A stretch of DNA of 38,568 bases. Source: Lachnospiraceae bacterium. Lineage in GTDB: Bacteria; Bacillota; Clostridia; Lachnospirales; Lachnospiraceae. The position numbers were made by a program, and so were the translations under genes. How positions within the stretch are numbered: the first letter of the stretch is position 1; every line of letters starts with the position of its first letter. Positions 24,762 through 32,904 of the stretch are shown here, piece by piece. The DNA is taken from the NCBI GenBank assembly GCA_017457865.1, contig JAFTGN010000092.1, positions 1 to 38,568 on the forward strand, read 5' to 3'. The notes below the pieces were generated by a model. That model was not told the origin of the DNA, did not search any database, and saw nothing but the letters and a program-made list of their open reading frames with translations.

Positions 24762-25089
24762 GATGCATTCTCCATTTCTTTGTTTAATAGAAGGGGATCC
24801 ATGTTTTATAGAGTCTGTTGTTGTGTATCGAAAACATGGAAATAGACCAGAAATTAATAGATAAAAGGCAATTGTTCAGAAACCACTATTCCAAAAGAGT
24901 ATTGCATCGCAAAATGCTAAGTTGTGCAAGCAAAAAATTCCATCAATGAAGGTGATTTGGACTGGATCTTTGCTGGTAGCTGTGAAAGAATCAAACAGTT
25001 ACCAGTAAAGCGAGTATTCAGAAGACACTGAACAATTACCATAAAAATCTGAAATACGGTCATACAATTAAAACACGTATTTCATTATA
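24762..25089 (-). promoter_or_regulatory. Long rho 5' leader and probable promoter
   Basis: On the minus strand a -10 TATAAT lies at 25084-25089, but no good -35 is visible. Transcription from it would give an untranslated leader of about 320 nt. It contains the inverted repeat at 24973-25005 and a half-copy at 25028-25040; the 200 bases nearest rho show no clear terminator. No coding region is apparent on either strand. Confidence 0.45.
24973..25005. repeat. Palindromic intergenic repeat copy in the rho leader
   Basis: CTGGTAGCTGT (24973-24983) pairs with ACAGTTACCAG (24995-25005) over 11 bp with one wobble. A second partial unit, CTGAACAATTACC, follows at 25028-25040. The core ACAGTTAC equals that at 23195. 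Confidence 0.6.
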
Positions 25090-25165
25090 CACCCTTTACT
25101 GAAAAATGGAAGTAGTTTTTCTTAAAAACAAAAGAGTTTTTTGCACTGGAAATCAAAATCCTTGC

Positions 25166-25194
25166 TTGACGGAACATCATAAAATTGTTATAGT
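25166..25194 (+). promoter_or_regulatory. Sigma-A promoter of the radical SAM gene
   Basis: TTGACG (25166-25171), a 17-bp spacer and TATAGT (25189-25194). The predicted transcription start, about 7 bp after the -10, falls on or next to the ATG at 25202. Confidence 0.7.
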
Positions 25195-25201
25195 GTTATC
25201 T

Positions 25202-26173
25202 ATGAAAGAATCAGAAAAAAGAGAAAAACCTTACTATGCATTGGATTATTATCTGCGGGAGCAGTTTGGCGGAAAAGTATATAAGGTTGCTTTAAATGCA
25301 GGAATGTCCTGCCCAAACAGAGATGGAACCATTGGGTATGGAGGCTGCATTTTTTGTAGTGCAGGCGGTTCCGGAGATTTTGCGGGTGATGTGCATCGTA
25401 CCATAACAGACCAGATTGCACAGGGAATAGAAGGTACGAAGAAGTTTAAGGCGGAACGGTATATTGCTTATTTTCAGGCTTTTACCAATACATATGCACC
25501 GATAGAACGGTTAGAGGCAGTTTACAAAGAAGCCATTGTCCATGAACAGATAGCAGCACTGTCCATTGCCACCAGACCGGATTGTATTTCTGAGGAAGTC
25601 ATTGCTTTGCTGACAGAATTGAATACACAAAAGCCTGTGTGGGTGGAACTGGGATTGCAGACCATTCATGAACAAACCGCACAGTATATCCGTCGTGGAT
25701 ATGGACTGGATTGTTTTGCACAAACAGTACAACGTTTGTCAAGAGCAGGCCTGACTGTGATTGTACATGTAATATTAGGACTGCCTGGAGAGAGCAGAGA
25801 GGATATGTTAGAGACCATTTCCTATCTGAATCACTGCCCCATACAGGGAATCAAGCTGCAGTTGCTGCATGTGTTACAGGGGACAGATCTGGCGGCAGAG
25901 TATGAGGCACATGCATTTGAAGTGTTGGAATTTGAGGAATATATCCAGCTTGTGTGTGATTGTATCGGATATTTGAGATCAGACATTGTGGTACACAGAA
26001 TTACTGGGGACGGACCGAAGGATCTGTTGATTGCGCCTTTGTGGAGTACGGCCAAGAGAAAGGTGATGAATGCCATTCATCACCAGTTGAGAGTAAGAAG
26101 TATCACCCAAGGGTGTTTTTTGACGGAAGCAGAAGGAGGAATGAAGAATGTCGGAGCAGATGGCTTTATATAA
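25202..26173 (+). CDS. TIGR01212-type radical SAM protein (YhcC/YtqA-like), probably leaderless
   Basis: A 323-residue radical SAM enzyme with an uncharacterised reaction. The cluster motif is CPNRDGTIGYGGCIFC: the first Cys, then CxxC in GGCIFCSAG. YIAYFQAFTNTYAP, IATRPDC, WVELGLQT and VHVILGLPGE follow, all typical of this family. ATG 25202 fits the family N-terminus (YYALDYYLREQFGGKVYK). An earlier in-frame start at 25106 would lie upstream of the best promoter. No ribosome binding site precedes 25202 and the promoter predicts a transcript starting at this codon. The stop overlaps the DUF4364 gene by 26 bp. Confidence 0.9.
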   Translation: MKESEKREKPYYALDYYLREQFGGKVYKVALNAGMSCPNRDGTIGYGGCIFCSAGGSGDFAGDVHRTITDQIAQGIEGTKKFKAERYIAYFQAFTNTYAPIERLEAVYKEAIVHEQIAALSIATRPDCISEEVIALLTELNTQKPVWVELGLQTIHEQTAQYIRRGYGLDCFAQTVQRLSRAGLTVIVHVILGLPGESREDMLETISYLNHCPIQGIKLQLLHVLQGTDLAAEYEAHAFEVLEFEEYIQLVCDCIGYLRSDIVVHRITGDGPKDLLIAPLWSTAKRKVMNAIHHQLRVRSITQGCFLTEAEGGMKNVGADGFI

Positions 26174-26675
26174 ACTGATGGTTTTATATATGCTGAAGCG
26201 TGTCAATTTTCCATTGACCTATAAGCAGATTACGGAGTTCTTTTTTGGAAAGGACTATACCAATTATTTTACCTTTCAGCAGGTAATGGGAGAATTGACA
26301 GATGCCAATCTGATTCACATTGAAACCGCACGGCATACTTCCTACTATGAGATTACAAAGGAAGGGGATGAGGTGCTGTATTATTACTCCAAGAATATTC
26401 CCACTGCCATTGTTGAGGATATCAACCAGTATCTCAATGATAATAAATTCAAGATGCGCAATGAAACCGGTATTGTAGCAGACTATTTCCAGACAGAGAC
26501 CAGAGATTATATGGTGCGTTGTCAGGTGAAAGAAGGACGCAGTACTTTATTTACCGTGGAGTTATCTGTGCCCACAGAGGATCAGGCCATTACCGTTTGT
26601 GATCATTGGGAAAGTAATTGTCAGGAACTGTATGCTTATGTGATGCGGAAGTTGATTCAAACGGCAGATCAGTAG
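26148..26675 (+). CDS. DUF4364 family winged-helix protein
   Basis: A 175-residue Clostridia-specific protein. Residues 1-80 form a PadR/MarR-like winged helix (LYKLMVLYMLKRVNFPLTYKQI, then LTDANLIHIETARHTSYYEITKEG), followed by a mixed domain with YMVRCQVKEG and a Cys/Trp-containing end. It is annotated as DUF4364; a DNA-binding role is likely from the fold, target unknown. ATG 26148 overlaps the end of the radical SAM gene and is preceded by AGAAGGAGGAATG, so the two are translationally linked. Confidence 0.88.
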   Translation: MSEQMALYKLMVLYMLKRVNFPLTYKQITEFFFGKDYTNYFTFQQVMGELTDANLIHIETARHTSYYEITKEGDEVLYYYSKNIPTAIVEDINQYLNDNKFKMRNETGIVADYFQTETRDYMVRCQVKEGRSTLFTVELSVPTEDQAITVCDHWESNCQELYAYVMRKLIQTADQ

Positions 26676-26710
26676 CGGAAGAACAGTTTGTGTGTTTTTC
26701 AAGAAAATGC

Positions 26711-26739
26711 TTGCATTTTTGGTCAAAACATGATAGGAT
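26711..26739 (+). promoter_or_regulatory. Sigma-A promoter of rpmE
   Basis: TTGCAT (26711-26716), a 17-bp spacer and TAGGAT (26734-26739), about 70 bp before the rpmE start. Confidence 0.65.
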
Positions 26740-26813
26740 AAATTCGTTACGCAATGCGTATGAATCTGGCTGCTGTTCGGAAATCAGCAGTACAATGTAA
26801 AGAGGTGAATACA

Positions 26814-27020
26814 ATGAAAGAAGGAATCCATCCAAATTATTATCAGGCAAAGGTTGTATGTAACTGTGGCAATGAGTTCGTAACTGGTTCTACTAAGCCG
26901 GAGATCCACGTGGAAATTTGTTCTAAGTGCCATTCTTTTTATACCGGTCAGCAGAAGGCAGCTTCCGCTCGTGGTCGTATTGAGAAGTTCAACCGTAAGT
27001 ATGGCGTAAACAATAACTAG
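26814..27020 (+). CDS. rpmE: 50S ribosomal protein L31, zinc-binding type
   Basis: A 68-residue ribosomal protein: [21 protein letters not shown], then [15 protein letters not shown]. The Cys set (CNC and CSKC) marks the zinc-containing (C+) form. ATG 26814 follows AAAGAGGTGAATACA; the longer frame upstream has no support. It starts the common Clostridia order rpmE-DUF1385-prmC-prfA, but a very strong stem-loop and T-run at 27032-27115 probably limits read-through. Confidence 0.97.
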   Translation: MKEGIHPNYYQAKVVCNCGNEFVTGSTKPEIHVEICSKCHSFYTGQQKAASARGRIEKFNRKYGVNNN

Positions 27021-27031
27021 TACAGAGTAGG

Positions 27032-27115
27032 GCTGTTGTTAACCGAAAGGATAACGCAGTCCTGTTTGCATTGGAGCAGACAGGCTGTGTTATTTGGTTA
27101 AGGACAGCTTTTTTT
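27032..27115 (+). terminator. Long imperfect stem terminator after rpmE
   Basis: From the inside out: CCTGTTTGC/GCAGACAGG (27061-27069 with 27076-27084), GATAACGCAG/CTGTGTTATT (27050-27059 with 27085-27094), TTAACC/GGTTAA (27039-27044 with 27096-27101) and GCTGT/ACAGC (27032-27036 with 27104-27108). Seven T follow. This is about 30 bp of pairing, more than a terminator needs. Confidence 0.75.
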
Positions 27116-27117
27116 AG

Positions 27118-27133
27118 TAATAGAAATTTCTAT
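27118..27133. repeat. Short AT palindrome related to the 12075 repeat
   Basis: ATAGAAATTTCTAT (27120-27133) is a perfect palindrome. With flanks, TAATAG...CTAT then CAAAAAAAA resembles TAATAGGAAATTCCTATTA followed by CAAAAAAA at 12075-12101. Confidence 0.4.
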
Positions 27134-27176
27134 CAAAAAAAACGCTGCATACAGGATGCGATTAGGGGGGATAAAT

Positions 27177-28175
27177 ATGAAATCATCCGGAATTGGCGGT
27201 CAGGCGGTCATGGAAGGGATCATGATGAAAAATCAGAAAGCTTATGCAGTGGCTGTGCGCAAACCAAATCAGGAAATAGAAGTGAAAAAGGAAACTTATC
27301 ATAGTTTTTCGGATCGGCATCCGATTTGTAAGAAGCCTTTCATCAGGGGGATATTCAACTTTGTGGATTCTCTAATCCTGGGCATGTCCACTTTGATGTA
27401 TTCATCTTCCTTCTTTGAAGAAGACGAAAAGGAAACAAAAGAACCTTCTGCATGGATGAAAAAACTGGCATCTGTGTTTGGGATGGAAGGAGAGACAGCG
27501 GAGTTTGCAGAGAAAGTTACCATGACAGTTACCGTGTGTATTTCTGTGATACTTGCGGTGGGGATTTTTATGCTGTTGCCAGTGGTACTGGTTAACTGGC
27601 TGGGCAGGTTGATTTCTTCTGGAACTGTGCTTGCAGTCATAGAAGGTTTGATTCGAATTGGGATTTTTATTGCGTATGTATCGTTGATTTCTCTTATGCC
27701 GGAGATCAACAGGACTTATATGTATCATGGTGCTGAGCATAAGTGTATCAATTGTATTGAGCATGGGTTGGAATTGACAGTGGAGAATGTGGCTGCCAGT
27801 TCTAAGGAACATAAACGGTGTGGTACCAGTTTTATGCTATTAGTTATGATCATTAGTATGTTCTGCTTTATGATTGTGCGGGTGGATACGTTTTGGTTGA
27901 AATTGGTGTCCAGGGTATTATTGATTCCGGTAATTGCCGGACTCTCTTATGAATTTTTGCGTCTGGCAGGTAATAGTGACCATCCTCTTGTAAATTTGCT
28001 CAGCAAACCAGGGTTGTGGTTACAGGGACTGACCACAAAGGAACCGGATCGGAGTATGATTGAGGTGGCAATTTGTGCAATAGAGGCAGTGTTTGACTGG
28101 AAAACCTATTTGCAGGAGAATTTTTCCGACCCCACACAGCGGGAAAGTGGTATAGAGAAGCAAGAACGTGAATAA
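27177..28175 (+). CDS. DUF1385 membrane protein (YqhQ-like)
   Basis: A 332-residue membrane protein. The N-terminus SSGIGGQAVMEGIMMKN is the family signature, and the stretch YHGAEHKCINCIEHG near residue 190 is highly conserved. Hydrophobic helices lie at about 117-140, 150-178, 220-240 and 245-265. It is annotated as DUF1385 (B. subtilis YqhQ); biochemical role unknown. ATG 27177 follows GGGGGGATAAAT. prmC starts 54 bp downstream and prfA follows, the usual context in Clostridia. Confidence 0.93.
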   Translation: MKSSGIGGQAVMEGIMMKNQKAYAVAVRKPNQEIEVKKETYHSFSDRHPICKKPFIRGIFNFVDSLILGMSTLMYSSSFFEEDEKETKEPSAWMKKLASVFGMEGETAEFAEKVTMTVTVCISVILAVGIFMLLPVVLVNWLGRLISSGTVLAVIEGLIRIGIFIAYVSLISLMPEINRTYMYHGAEHKCINCIEHGLELTVENVAASSKEHKRCGTSFMLLVMIISMFCFMIVRVDTFWLKLVSRVLLIPVIAGLSYEFLRLAGNSDHPLVNLLSKPGLWLQGLTTKEPDRSMIEVAICAIEAVFDWKTYLQENFSDPTQRESGIEKQERE

Positions 28176-28229
28176 ATAAACAGTTATGTCATAGAATTGT
28201 CCAAAAGAAAAGGACGGAAGGAACAGACC

Positions 28230-29096
28230 ATGAAAGGAACCTATCAGGAACTGTTGGCAGAGGGAATCATGCAGTTAGAAGCTGTGGGAATTGCAGATGC
28301 ATCTCTGGATGCATGGTACTTGCTTTCTCTCTGTTTTCACATAGACCGCATGCATTTTCTTATGGAACGAAGCAGGGAGCAGGAGTGGCAGGAGGATACA
28401 GTTGCACGGTATCAACATTTGATTGAGAAGCGGGCAGCACACATACCCCTGCAACAGCTGACCGGAGAACAGGAGTTTATGGGACTGCCCTTTTTGGTGA
28501 ATGAGCATGTGCTGATTCCCAGACAGGATACGGAGATACTGGTGGAACATGTGTTAGAATGGACGGCGGAACAGAAGGATTTGACTCTTTTAGACATGTG
28601 CACCGGTTCCGGCTGCATTGCCCTCAGTCTGGCAGTGCTGGGAAAGGAACAGTTTTCCAGAGTGCTGGCAGTGGATGTGTCTTCACAGGCACTGGAAGTG
28701 GCACGGGAAAATGGAAGAAGATTACAGGCAGAGGTGGAATGGCTGAAAAGTGATATGTTTCAGAATGTTCCAGTCCTTCAGGCAGATGTGATCGTGTCCA
28801 ATCCCCCTTATATCAGACCAGATGTGATCGAGACACTGATGCCGGAGGTGCGGGATCATGAGCCACGCATGGCATTGGATGGTGGCAGGGATGGATTGGA
28901 TTTTTATAGAGTATTGACAAAACAGGCTGCTTCTTTTTTGAAAGATCAAGGCGTTCTGGCCGTGGAGATTGGATATGACCAGGGAGAAGCAGTGTCAGAA
29001 CTGTTTGCCCAGTACGGATTTGAATCGGTGCAGGTCATACAGGATCTGGCAGGTTTAGATCGTGTGGTAATGGGACGAAAGCGGTGCTGGAGATAG
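28230..29096 (+). CDS. prmC: Release factor glutamine methyltransferase
   Basis: A 288-residue SAM-dependent methyltransferase that modifies the Gln of the GGQ motif in release factors. The N-terminal helical domain contains QQLTGEQEFMGLPF, and the catalytic domain has LIPRQDTEILVE, LDMCTGSGCIALSLA (SAM loop) and the signature NPPY in VIVSNPPYIRPD. ATG 28230 is preceded by GGAAGGAACAGACC; an earlier TTG frame is not supported. It lies directly before prfA, whose product is its substrate. Confidence 0.96.
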   Translation: MKGTYQELLAEGIMQLEAVGIADASLDAWYLLSLCFHIDRMHFLMERSREQEWQEDTVARYQHLIEKRAAHIPLQQLTGEQEFMGLPFLVNEHVLIPRQDTEILVEHVLEWTAEQKDLTLLDMCTGSGCIALSLAVLGKEQFSRVLAVDVSSQALEVARENGRRLQAEVEWLKSDMFQNVPVLQADVIVSNPPYIRPDVIETLMPEVRDHEPRMALDGGRDGLDFYRVLTKQAASFLKDQGVLAVEIGYDQGEAVSELFAQYGFESVQVIQDLAGLDRVVMGRKRCWR

Positions 29097-29132
29097 AAAC
29101 ATCCCGGAAATCATAATAGGAGTTTGAAAAAA

Positions 29133-30209
29133 ATGTTTGATAAATTAGATGCGATATTGATTCGGTTTGAGGAATTGCTGTTGGAATTAAACGATCCCAT
29201 GCTGGCAATGGATCAGAACCGGTATCGGAAACTGATGAAGGAGCATGCGGAATTGGCACCTATCGTAGAGGCATACAAAGCCTATAAGGATGCCAAGCAG
29301 ACCATCGAGGACAGCATTTCTATGTTGGAAGAAGAGAATGACGAGGAAATGCGTGAACTGTTAAAGGAAGAACTTTCCGATGCCAGAGAACAGGTAGAGG
29401 AATTAGAGCAGCAGTTGAAAATTTTGCTGCTGCCCAAGGATCCCAATGATGAAAAGAACGTCTTTGTGGAAATTCGTGCCGGTGCCGGTGGAGATGAAGC
29501 TGCATTGTTTTCCGCTGAACTATATCGGATGTATGTTCATTATGCAGAATTGAACCGTTGGAAGTGTGAACTGGTCAGCTGCAATGAAAATGGCATTGGA
29601 GGTATGAAGGAAGTGGTATTTCAGATTTCCGGTCAGGGTGCTTATTCCAAGCTGAAATATGAGAGCGGGGTGCACAGAGTGCAGAGGGTGCCGGAGACAG
29701 AGAGTGCCGGTAGAATTCACACCTCTACCAGTACGGTGGCAATCATGCCGGAGGCAGAAGACGTAGACGTGCAGATTGATATGAATGATATTCGCTTTGA
29801 TGTATTCCGTGCATCTGGAAATGGTGGTCAGTGTGTCAATACCACTGATTCTGCAGTTCGTCTGACGCATATTCCTACCGGTATCGTCATATCCTGTCAG
29901 GATGAGAAAAGCCAGTTGAAGAATAAAGATAAGGCATTGAAAGTGCTTCGTGCAAAGCTGTTTGAACTGGAAAGTGCAAAAAAGCAGGATGCAGAGGCAG
30001 AGGCGAGACGAAGCCAGATTGGAACAGGGGATCGCTCAGAAAAAATTCGTACCTACAACTTCCCTCAGGGACGAGTGACAGATCACCGCATTAAGCTGAC
30101 TTTGTACAAGATTGATTCCATTATGAATGGAGATTTGACAGAACTGTTAGACAGTCTGATTGCAGCAGATCAGGCAGCAAGACTTGGAAAATTGCAGGAA
30201 GCAATGTAA
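29133..30209 (+). CDS. prfA: Peptide chain release factor 1
   Basis: A 358-residue factor recognising UAA and UAG. The GGQ motif is in [16 protein letters not shown], and the stop-codon tripeptide is PET in VQRVPETES (the RF1-type PxT). The N-terminal coiled-coil domain and [14 protein letters not shown] are typical. ATG 29133 is chosen because AGGAG lies 9 bp upstream; an in-frame TTG three codons earlier is closer to that site and less likely. The gene is normal in length. Confidence 0.97.
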   Translation: MFDKLDAILIRFEELLLELNDPMLAMDQNRYRKLMKEHAELAPIVEAYKAYKDAKQTIEDSISMLEEENDEEMRELLKEELSDAREQVEELEQQLKILLLPKDPNDEKNVFVEIRAGAGGDEAALFSAELYRMYVHYAELNRWKCELVSCNENGIGGMKEVVFQISGQGAYSKLKYESGVHRVQRVPETESAGRIHTSTSTVAIMPEAEDVDVQIDMNDIRFDVFRASGNGGQCVNTTDSAVRLTHIPTGIVISCQDEKSQLKNKDKALKVLRAKLFELESAKKQDAEAEARRSQIGTGDRSEKIRTYNFPQGRVTDHRIKLTLYKIDSIMNGDLTELLDSLIAADQAARLGKLQEAM

Positions 30210-30258
30210 GGAATCAGGATTAAAATGTAATTCGAAAACTAAAATACAGAAGTATGGA

Positions 30259-30286
30259 TTGCATTTTTGTGAGAATATGTTATACT
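30259..30286 (+). promoter_or_regulatory. Probable sigma-A promoter of the methylglyoxal-synthase-fold gene
   Basis: TTGCAT (30259-30264), a 16-bp spacer and TATACT (30281-30286). The leader includes a small TAATGA/TCATTA hairpin. Confidence 0.6.
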
Positions 30287-30351
30287 AATTGAGAAATGGT
30301 AATGATTCAGTATTCATTATCTATGAGGGTTTTGAGAAAGGAGATTTCTCT

Positions 30352-30747
30352 ATGAATATAGGGTTGATTGCGCAGACACCAAAACGAATTTTGTTGGAGA
30401 ATTTTTGTATTGCATATAAGGGCATTTTAAAGAAACACACCATCTATGCCACAGAACTGACAGCCCTGCGTGTAGAGGCTGTGACGGCTTTGCCAGTGGT
30501 GAAGCTTTTACCGGAGGATATGGGAGGATGCAAGCAGGTGGAAAGTTTGATTGCCAGAGAGGATCTGGATATGGTGATTTATTTCCATACTGGTGAGGAA
30601 TTGGAGGAGACCTACGAAGATCATAAGTGGTTTTCTGAAATCACACGTTTATGCGACTTTTACTCGATTCCCCTTGCCACCAATATCGGAACTGCAGAGT
30701 CATTGATTCTTTGTCTGGAACATGGTGATTTGGAATGGCGTGCATAA
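30352..30747 (+). CDS. Methylglyoxal-synthase-fold protein without catalytic residues
   Basis: A 131-residue protein that aligns over its length with methylglyoxal synthase: MNIGLIAQ at the start, DMVIYF in the middle, and TRLCDFYSIPLATNIGTAESLI near the end. The residues that do chemistry and bind phosphate are not kept. Family AHD(xx)K becomes AQTPK (Gln8, Thr9), GTTG becomes ELTA, GGDQQ becomes GGCKQ (Cys60 for the catalytic Asp), and FFxDP and PHxPD are replaced by YFHTG and YEDHK. It is therefore very unlikely to make methylglyoxal from DHAP. It may be a regulatory or binding protein of the MGS-like fold. ATG 30352 follows AAAGGAG. Confidence 0.82.
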   Translation: MNIGLIAQTPKRILLENFCIAYKGILKKHTIYATELTALRVEAVTALPVVKLLPEDMGGCKQVESLIAREDLDMVIYFHTGEELEETYEDHKWFSEITRLCDFYSIPLATNIGTAESLILCLEHGDLEWRA

Positions 30748-30761
30748 ATAAAAGTGAGAAA

Positions 30762-30796
30762 CAGGGCATTGCGAAGCTGATTTCACAGATGCCCTG
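30762..30796 (+). terminator. Stem-loop after the MGS-like gene
   Basis: CAGGGCAT (30762-30769) pairs perfectly with ATGCCCTG (30789-30796). Only a weak T-tract follows (AATTGCTTT), so termination may be partial. Confidence 0.45.
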
Positions 30797-30822
30797 AATT
30801 GCTTTAAATATGATTGGTACTG

Positions 30823-30878
30823 AACGGTACTTGCCATTGTGTTTGTTTGGGTATAAAACATTTGACAGAGGTACCGTT
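30823..30878. repeat. Spaced inverted repeat at the ABC-F gene end
   Basis: AACGGTAC (30823-30830) and GTACCGTT (30871-30878) are perfect inverted copies 40 bases apart. The first sits in TACTGAACGGTAC, resembling the CTGAACAGTTAC repeat core. Weak member of the family. Confidence 0.35.
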
Positions 30879-32799
30879 ACTCTGCTAGTGTCTCCCATAG
30901 TTCATATAGTTCTAACAACTCTTCTTCCAGACTTGTTTTTTCCTGATTGATCTCCATCAGTTTTGCTACATTGGTGTAGATGTCTTCCTGGGTAAGAAGA
31001 ACATCCAGTTCCTCGTTTCTTTTTTCCAACTCTGCGATACGGGTTTCTGCCTTTTTTAGATCATTTTGTTTTTTTCGCAATCGTGCCTGTTCTTCTTTTT
31101 GCTGTTTCCAGTCGGTTTTGGTTTCGGTCTCCTTTTCTGCGAATGTTTCTGTAACAGGGACAGTTTTAGAACTGCCAAAGGCAGTCTGGGTGATCTGTTC
31201 TTTTTTCTCCAGATAATAATCATAATTGCCAATGTAATTTAGGAATGTATGGTTGGTCAATTCCAAAATTCGTGTGGCTGTTTTGTTGATAAAATAACGA
31301 TCATGAGACACATACAGCACCGTGCCGGTATAGCGGTTTAATGCATTTTCCAGAATTTCCTTAGACAGCATATCCAGATGGTTGGTAGGCTCGTCCAAAA
31401 TCAAAAAGTTGGCATCGGACAACATCAGTTTTGCCAGAGAAATTCGACCTCGTTCGCCGCCACTGAGATCAGAGATTCGCTTAAATACATCATCTCCGGT
31501 AAACAGAAAAGAAGCCAGTACATTGCGGATTTCTGTATTGGTCATAGCCGGATAGGCATCTGAAATTTCTTCGAAGGCTGTATTGTCCATGTTTAGTACA
31601 TGGTGTTCCTGATCGTAGTAACCCACCTGTACTTTGGAACCCAGTATAAAAGTACCGCTGTCGGCTGTTTCTACTCCATTTATAATTTTCAGCAACGTGG
31701 TCTTTCCGGTACCGTTGCCGCCAATGATGGCAACTCGTTCTCCACGTTTCACCTCAATGTTGGCATTTTGGAACAGAGGGTGGTCACCATAGGACTTGGA
31801 AAGTCCTCGAATAGACAGGACGTCATTGCCGCTGGTAATGCGAGGAGTCAGTGTAATTCGCATGGAAGCATTTTCTTCTACAGGTTTTTCCAAACGCTCA
31901 ATCTTATCCAGCATTTTTACCCGGCTTTCCGCCCGTTTAATGGATTTCTCCCGATTAAAGGAGCGCAGCTTTTCGATGACTTCTTCCTGATGCTGTATTT
32001 CCTTCTGCTGATTCAGATACTGCTTCATCTGTGCTTCTACCATTGCCTGTTTTTGGTGGCTGTAGTCGCTGTAGGTTCCCTGGAAGGTGTGGGCATTGCC
32101 CTGACTGATTTCAATGATCTTGCTTACCACTTTGTCCAGAAAATATCGATCATGAGTCACAACCAACACGGCACCATTATAGTTGGACAGATAAGTTTCC
32201 AACCATGCAATGGAATCCATATCCAGATGGTTGGTAGGCTCGTCCAGCAATAGAATATCTGGCTTAGACAACAACAGTTTACCCAAAGACACACGGGTCT
32301 TTTGTCCACCGGAAAGGGTAGAAACTGTCTTGGAAAAGCTGTCTTCTGGGAATCCAAGACCCTTTAGCACACCGGTAATCTCGCTTTGCAAGGCATAGCC
32401 ATTTTCAGTTTCAAATTGATGATTCAGTCGGGTATACTGTTCCATGGCAGCTTCCAGAGCCTGTCCTTCCAGGTGTTTCATGTCTGCTTCCAATTCCCGT
32501 ATTCTGGTTTCAATGTCTAATAGATACCGTCTGGTTTCCAATAGTTCCTCATAAATGCTGCGGTCACTTTCCAGGTCCTGGTGCTGTGCCAGATAACCCA
32601 GTGTCTTGCCTTTGGCAATTGTCACGTTCCCTTCATCGGTAGAAAGCTGCCCCATGATGATTTTGAGCAGAGTGGACTTGCCGGCACCGTTGATGCCTAC
32701 GATGGCAGCTTTTTCATGGTCTTCTATATGGAAGGATACAGATTTTAAAATGGTCTGATCTAAAAAGGATTTTTGGATATGATTGCATGCCAATATCAT
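30877..32799 (-). CDS. ABC-F family ATPase (YdiF-like)
   Basis: A 640-residue soluble protein with two ABC cassettes and no membrane segment. Cassette 1 has GINGAGKSTLL and LSGGQKTR; cassette 2 has GGNGTGKTTLL and LSGGERGR; both have LLDEPTNHLD-type Walker B motifs. The inter-cassette linker (residues about 245-310, rich in Q, K, E) is the P-site-tRNA-interaction region, and a C-terminal coiled coil lies at about 560-640. Length and tail fit YdiF-like housekeeping ABC-F proteins that act on stalled ribosomes. The linker is not long enough to argue for an antibiotic-resistance type. ATG 32799 follows AGGAGAACATC. Confidence 0.92.
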   Translation of the reverse strand: MILACNHIQKSFLDQTILKSVSFHIEDHEKAAIVGINGAGKSTLLKIIMGQLSTDEGNVTIAKGKTLGYLAQHQDLESDRSIYEELLETRRYLLDIETRIRELEADMKHLEGQALEAAMEQYTRLNHQFETENGYALQSEITGVLKGLGFPEDSFSKTVSTLSGGQKTRVSLGKLLLSKPDILLLDEPTNHLDMDSIAWLETYLSNYNGAVLVVTHDRYFLDKVVSKIIEISQGNAHTFQGTYSDYSHQKQAMVEAQMKQYLNQQKEIQHQEEVIEKLRSFNREKSIKRAESRVKMLDKIERLEKPVEENASMRITLTPRITSGNDVLSIRGLSKSYGDHPLFQNANIEVKRGERVAIIGGNGTGKTTLLKIINGVETADSGTFILGSKVQVGYYDQEHHVLNMDNTAFEEISDAYPAMTNTEIRNVLASFLFTGDDVFKRISDLSGGERGRISLAKLMLSDANFLILDEPTNHLDMLSKEILENALNRYTGTVLYVSHDRYFINKTATRILELTNHTFLNYIGNYDYYLEKKEQITQTAFGSSKTVPVTETFAEKETETKTDWKQQKEEQARLRKKQNDLKKAETRIAELEKRNEELDVLLTQEDIYTNVAKLMEINQEKTSLEEELLELYELWETLAE

Positions 32800-32904
32800 G
32801 ATGTTCTCCTATGTGATGAAATTTCCATATAATCATACTAAAAAAAGAAAAAGATGTCCAGTAACCGTCAATGAAAAAATGAGGCTTGATTCAAACAAAT
32901 GTAA

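Noticed and set aside
30352-30747. Calling this gene mgsA
   Set aside because: Fold similarity is clear, but the catalytic and phosphate-binding residues are absent, so the enzyme name would mislead.
30877-32799. Antibiotic-resistance ABC-F (target protection) assignment
   Set aside because: The long C-terminal coiled coil, length and inter-cassette linker fit a YdiF-like housekeeping member; nothing specific to resistance types is visible.
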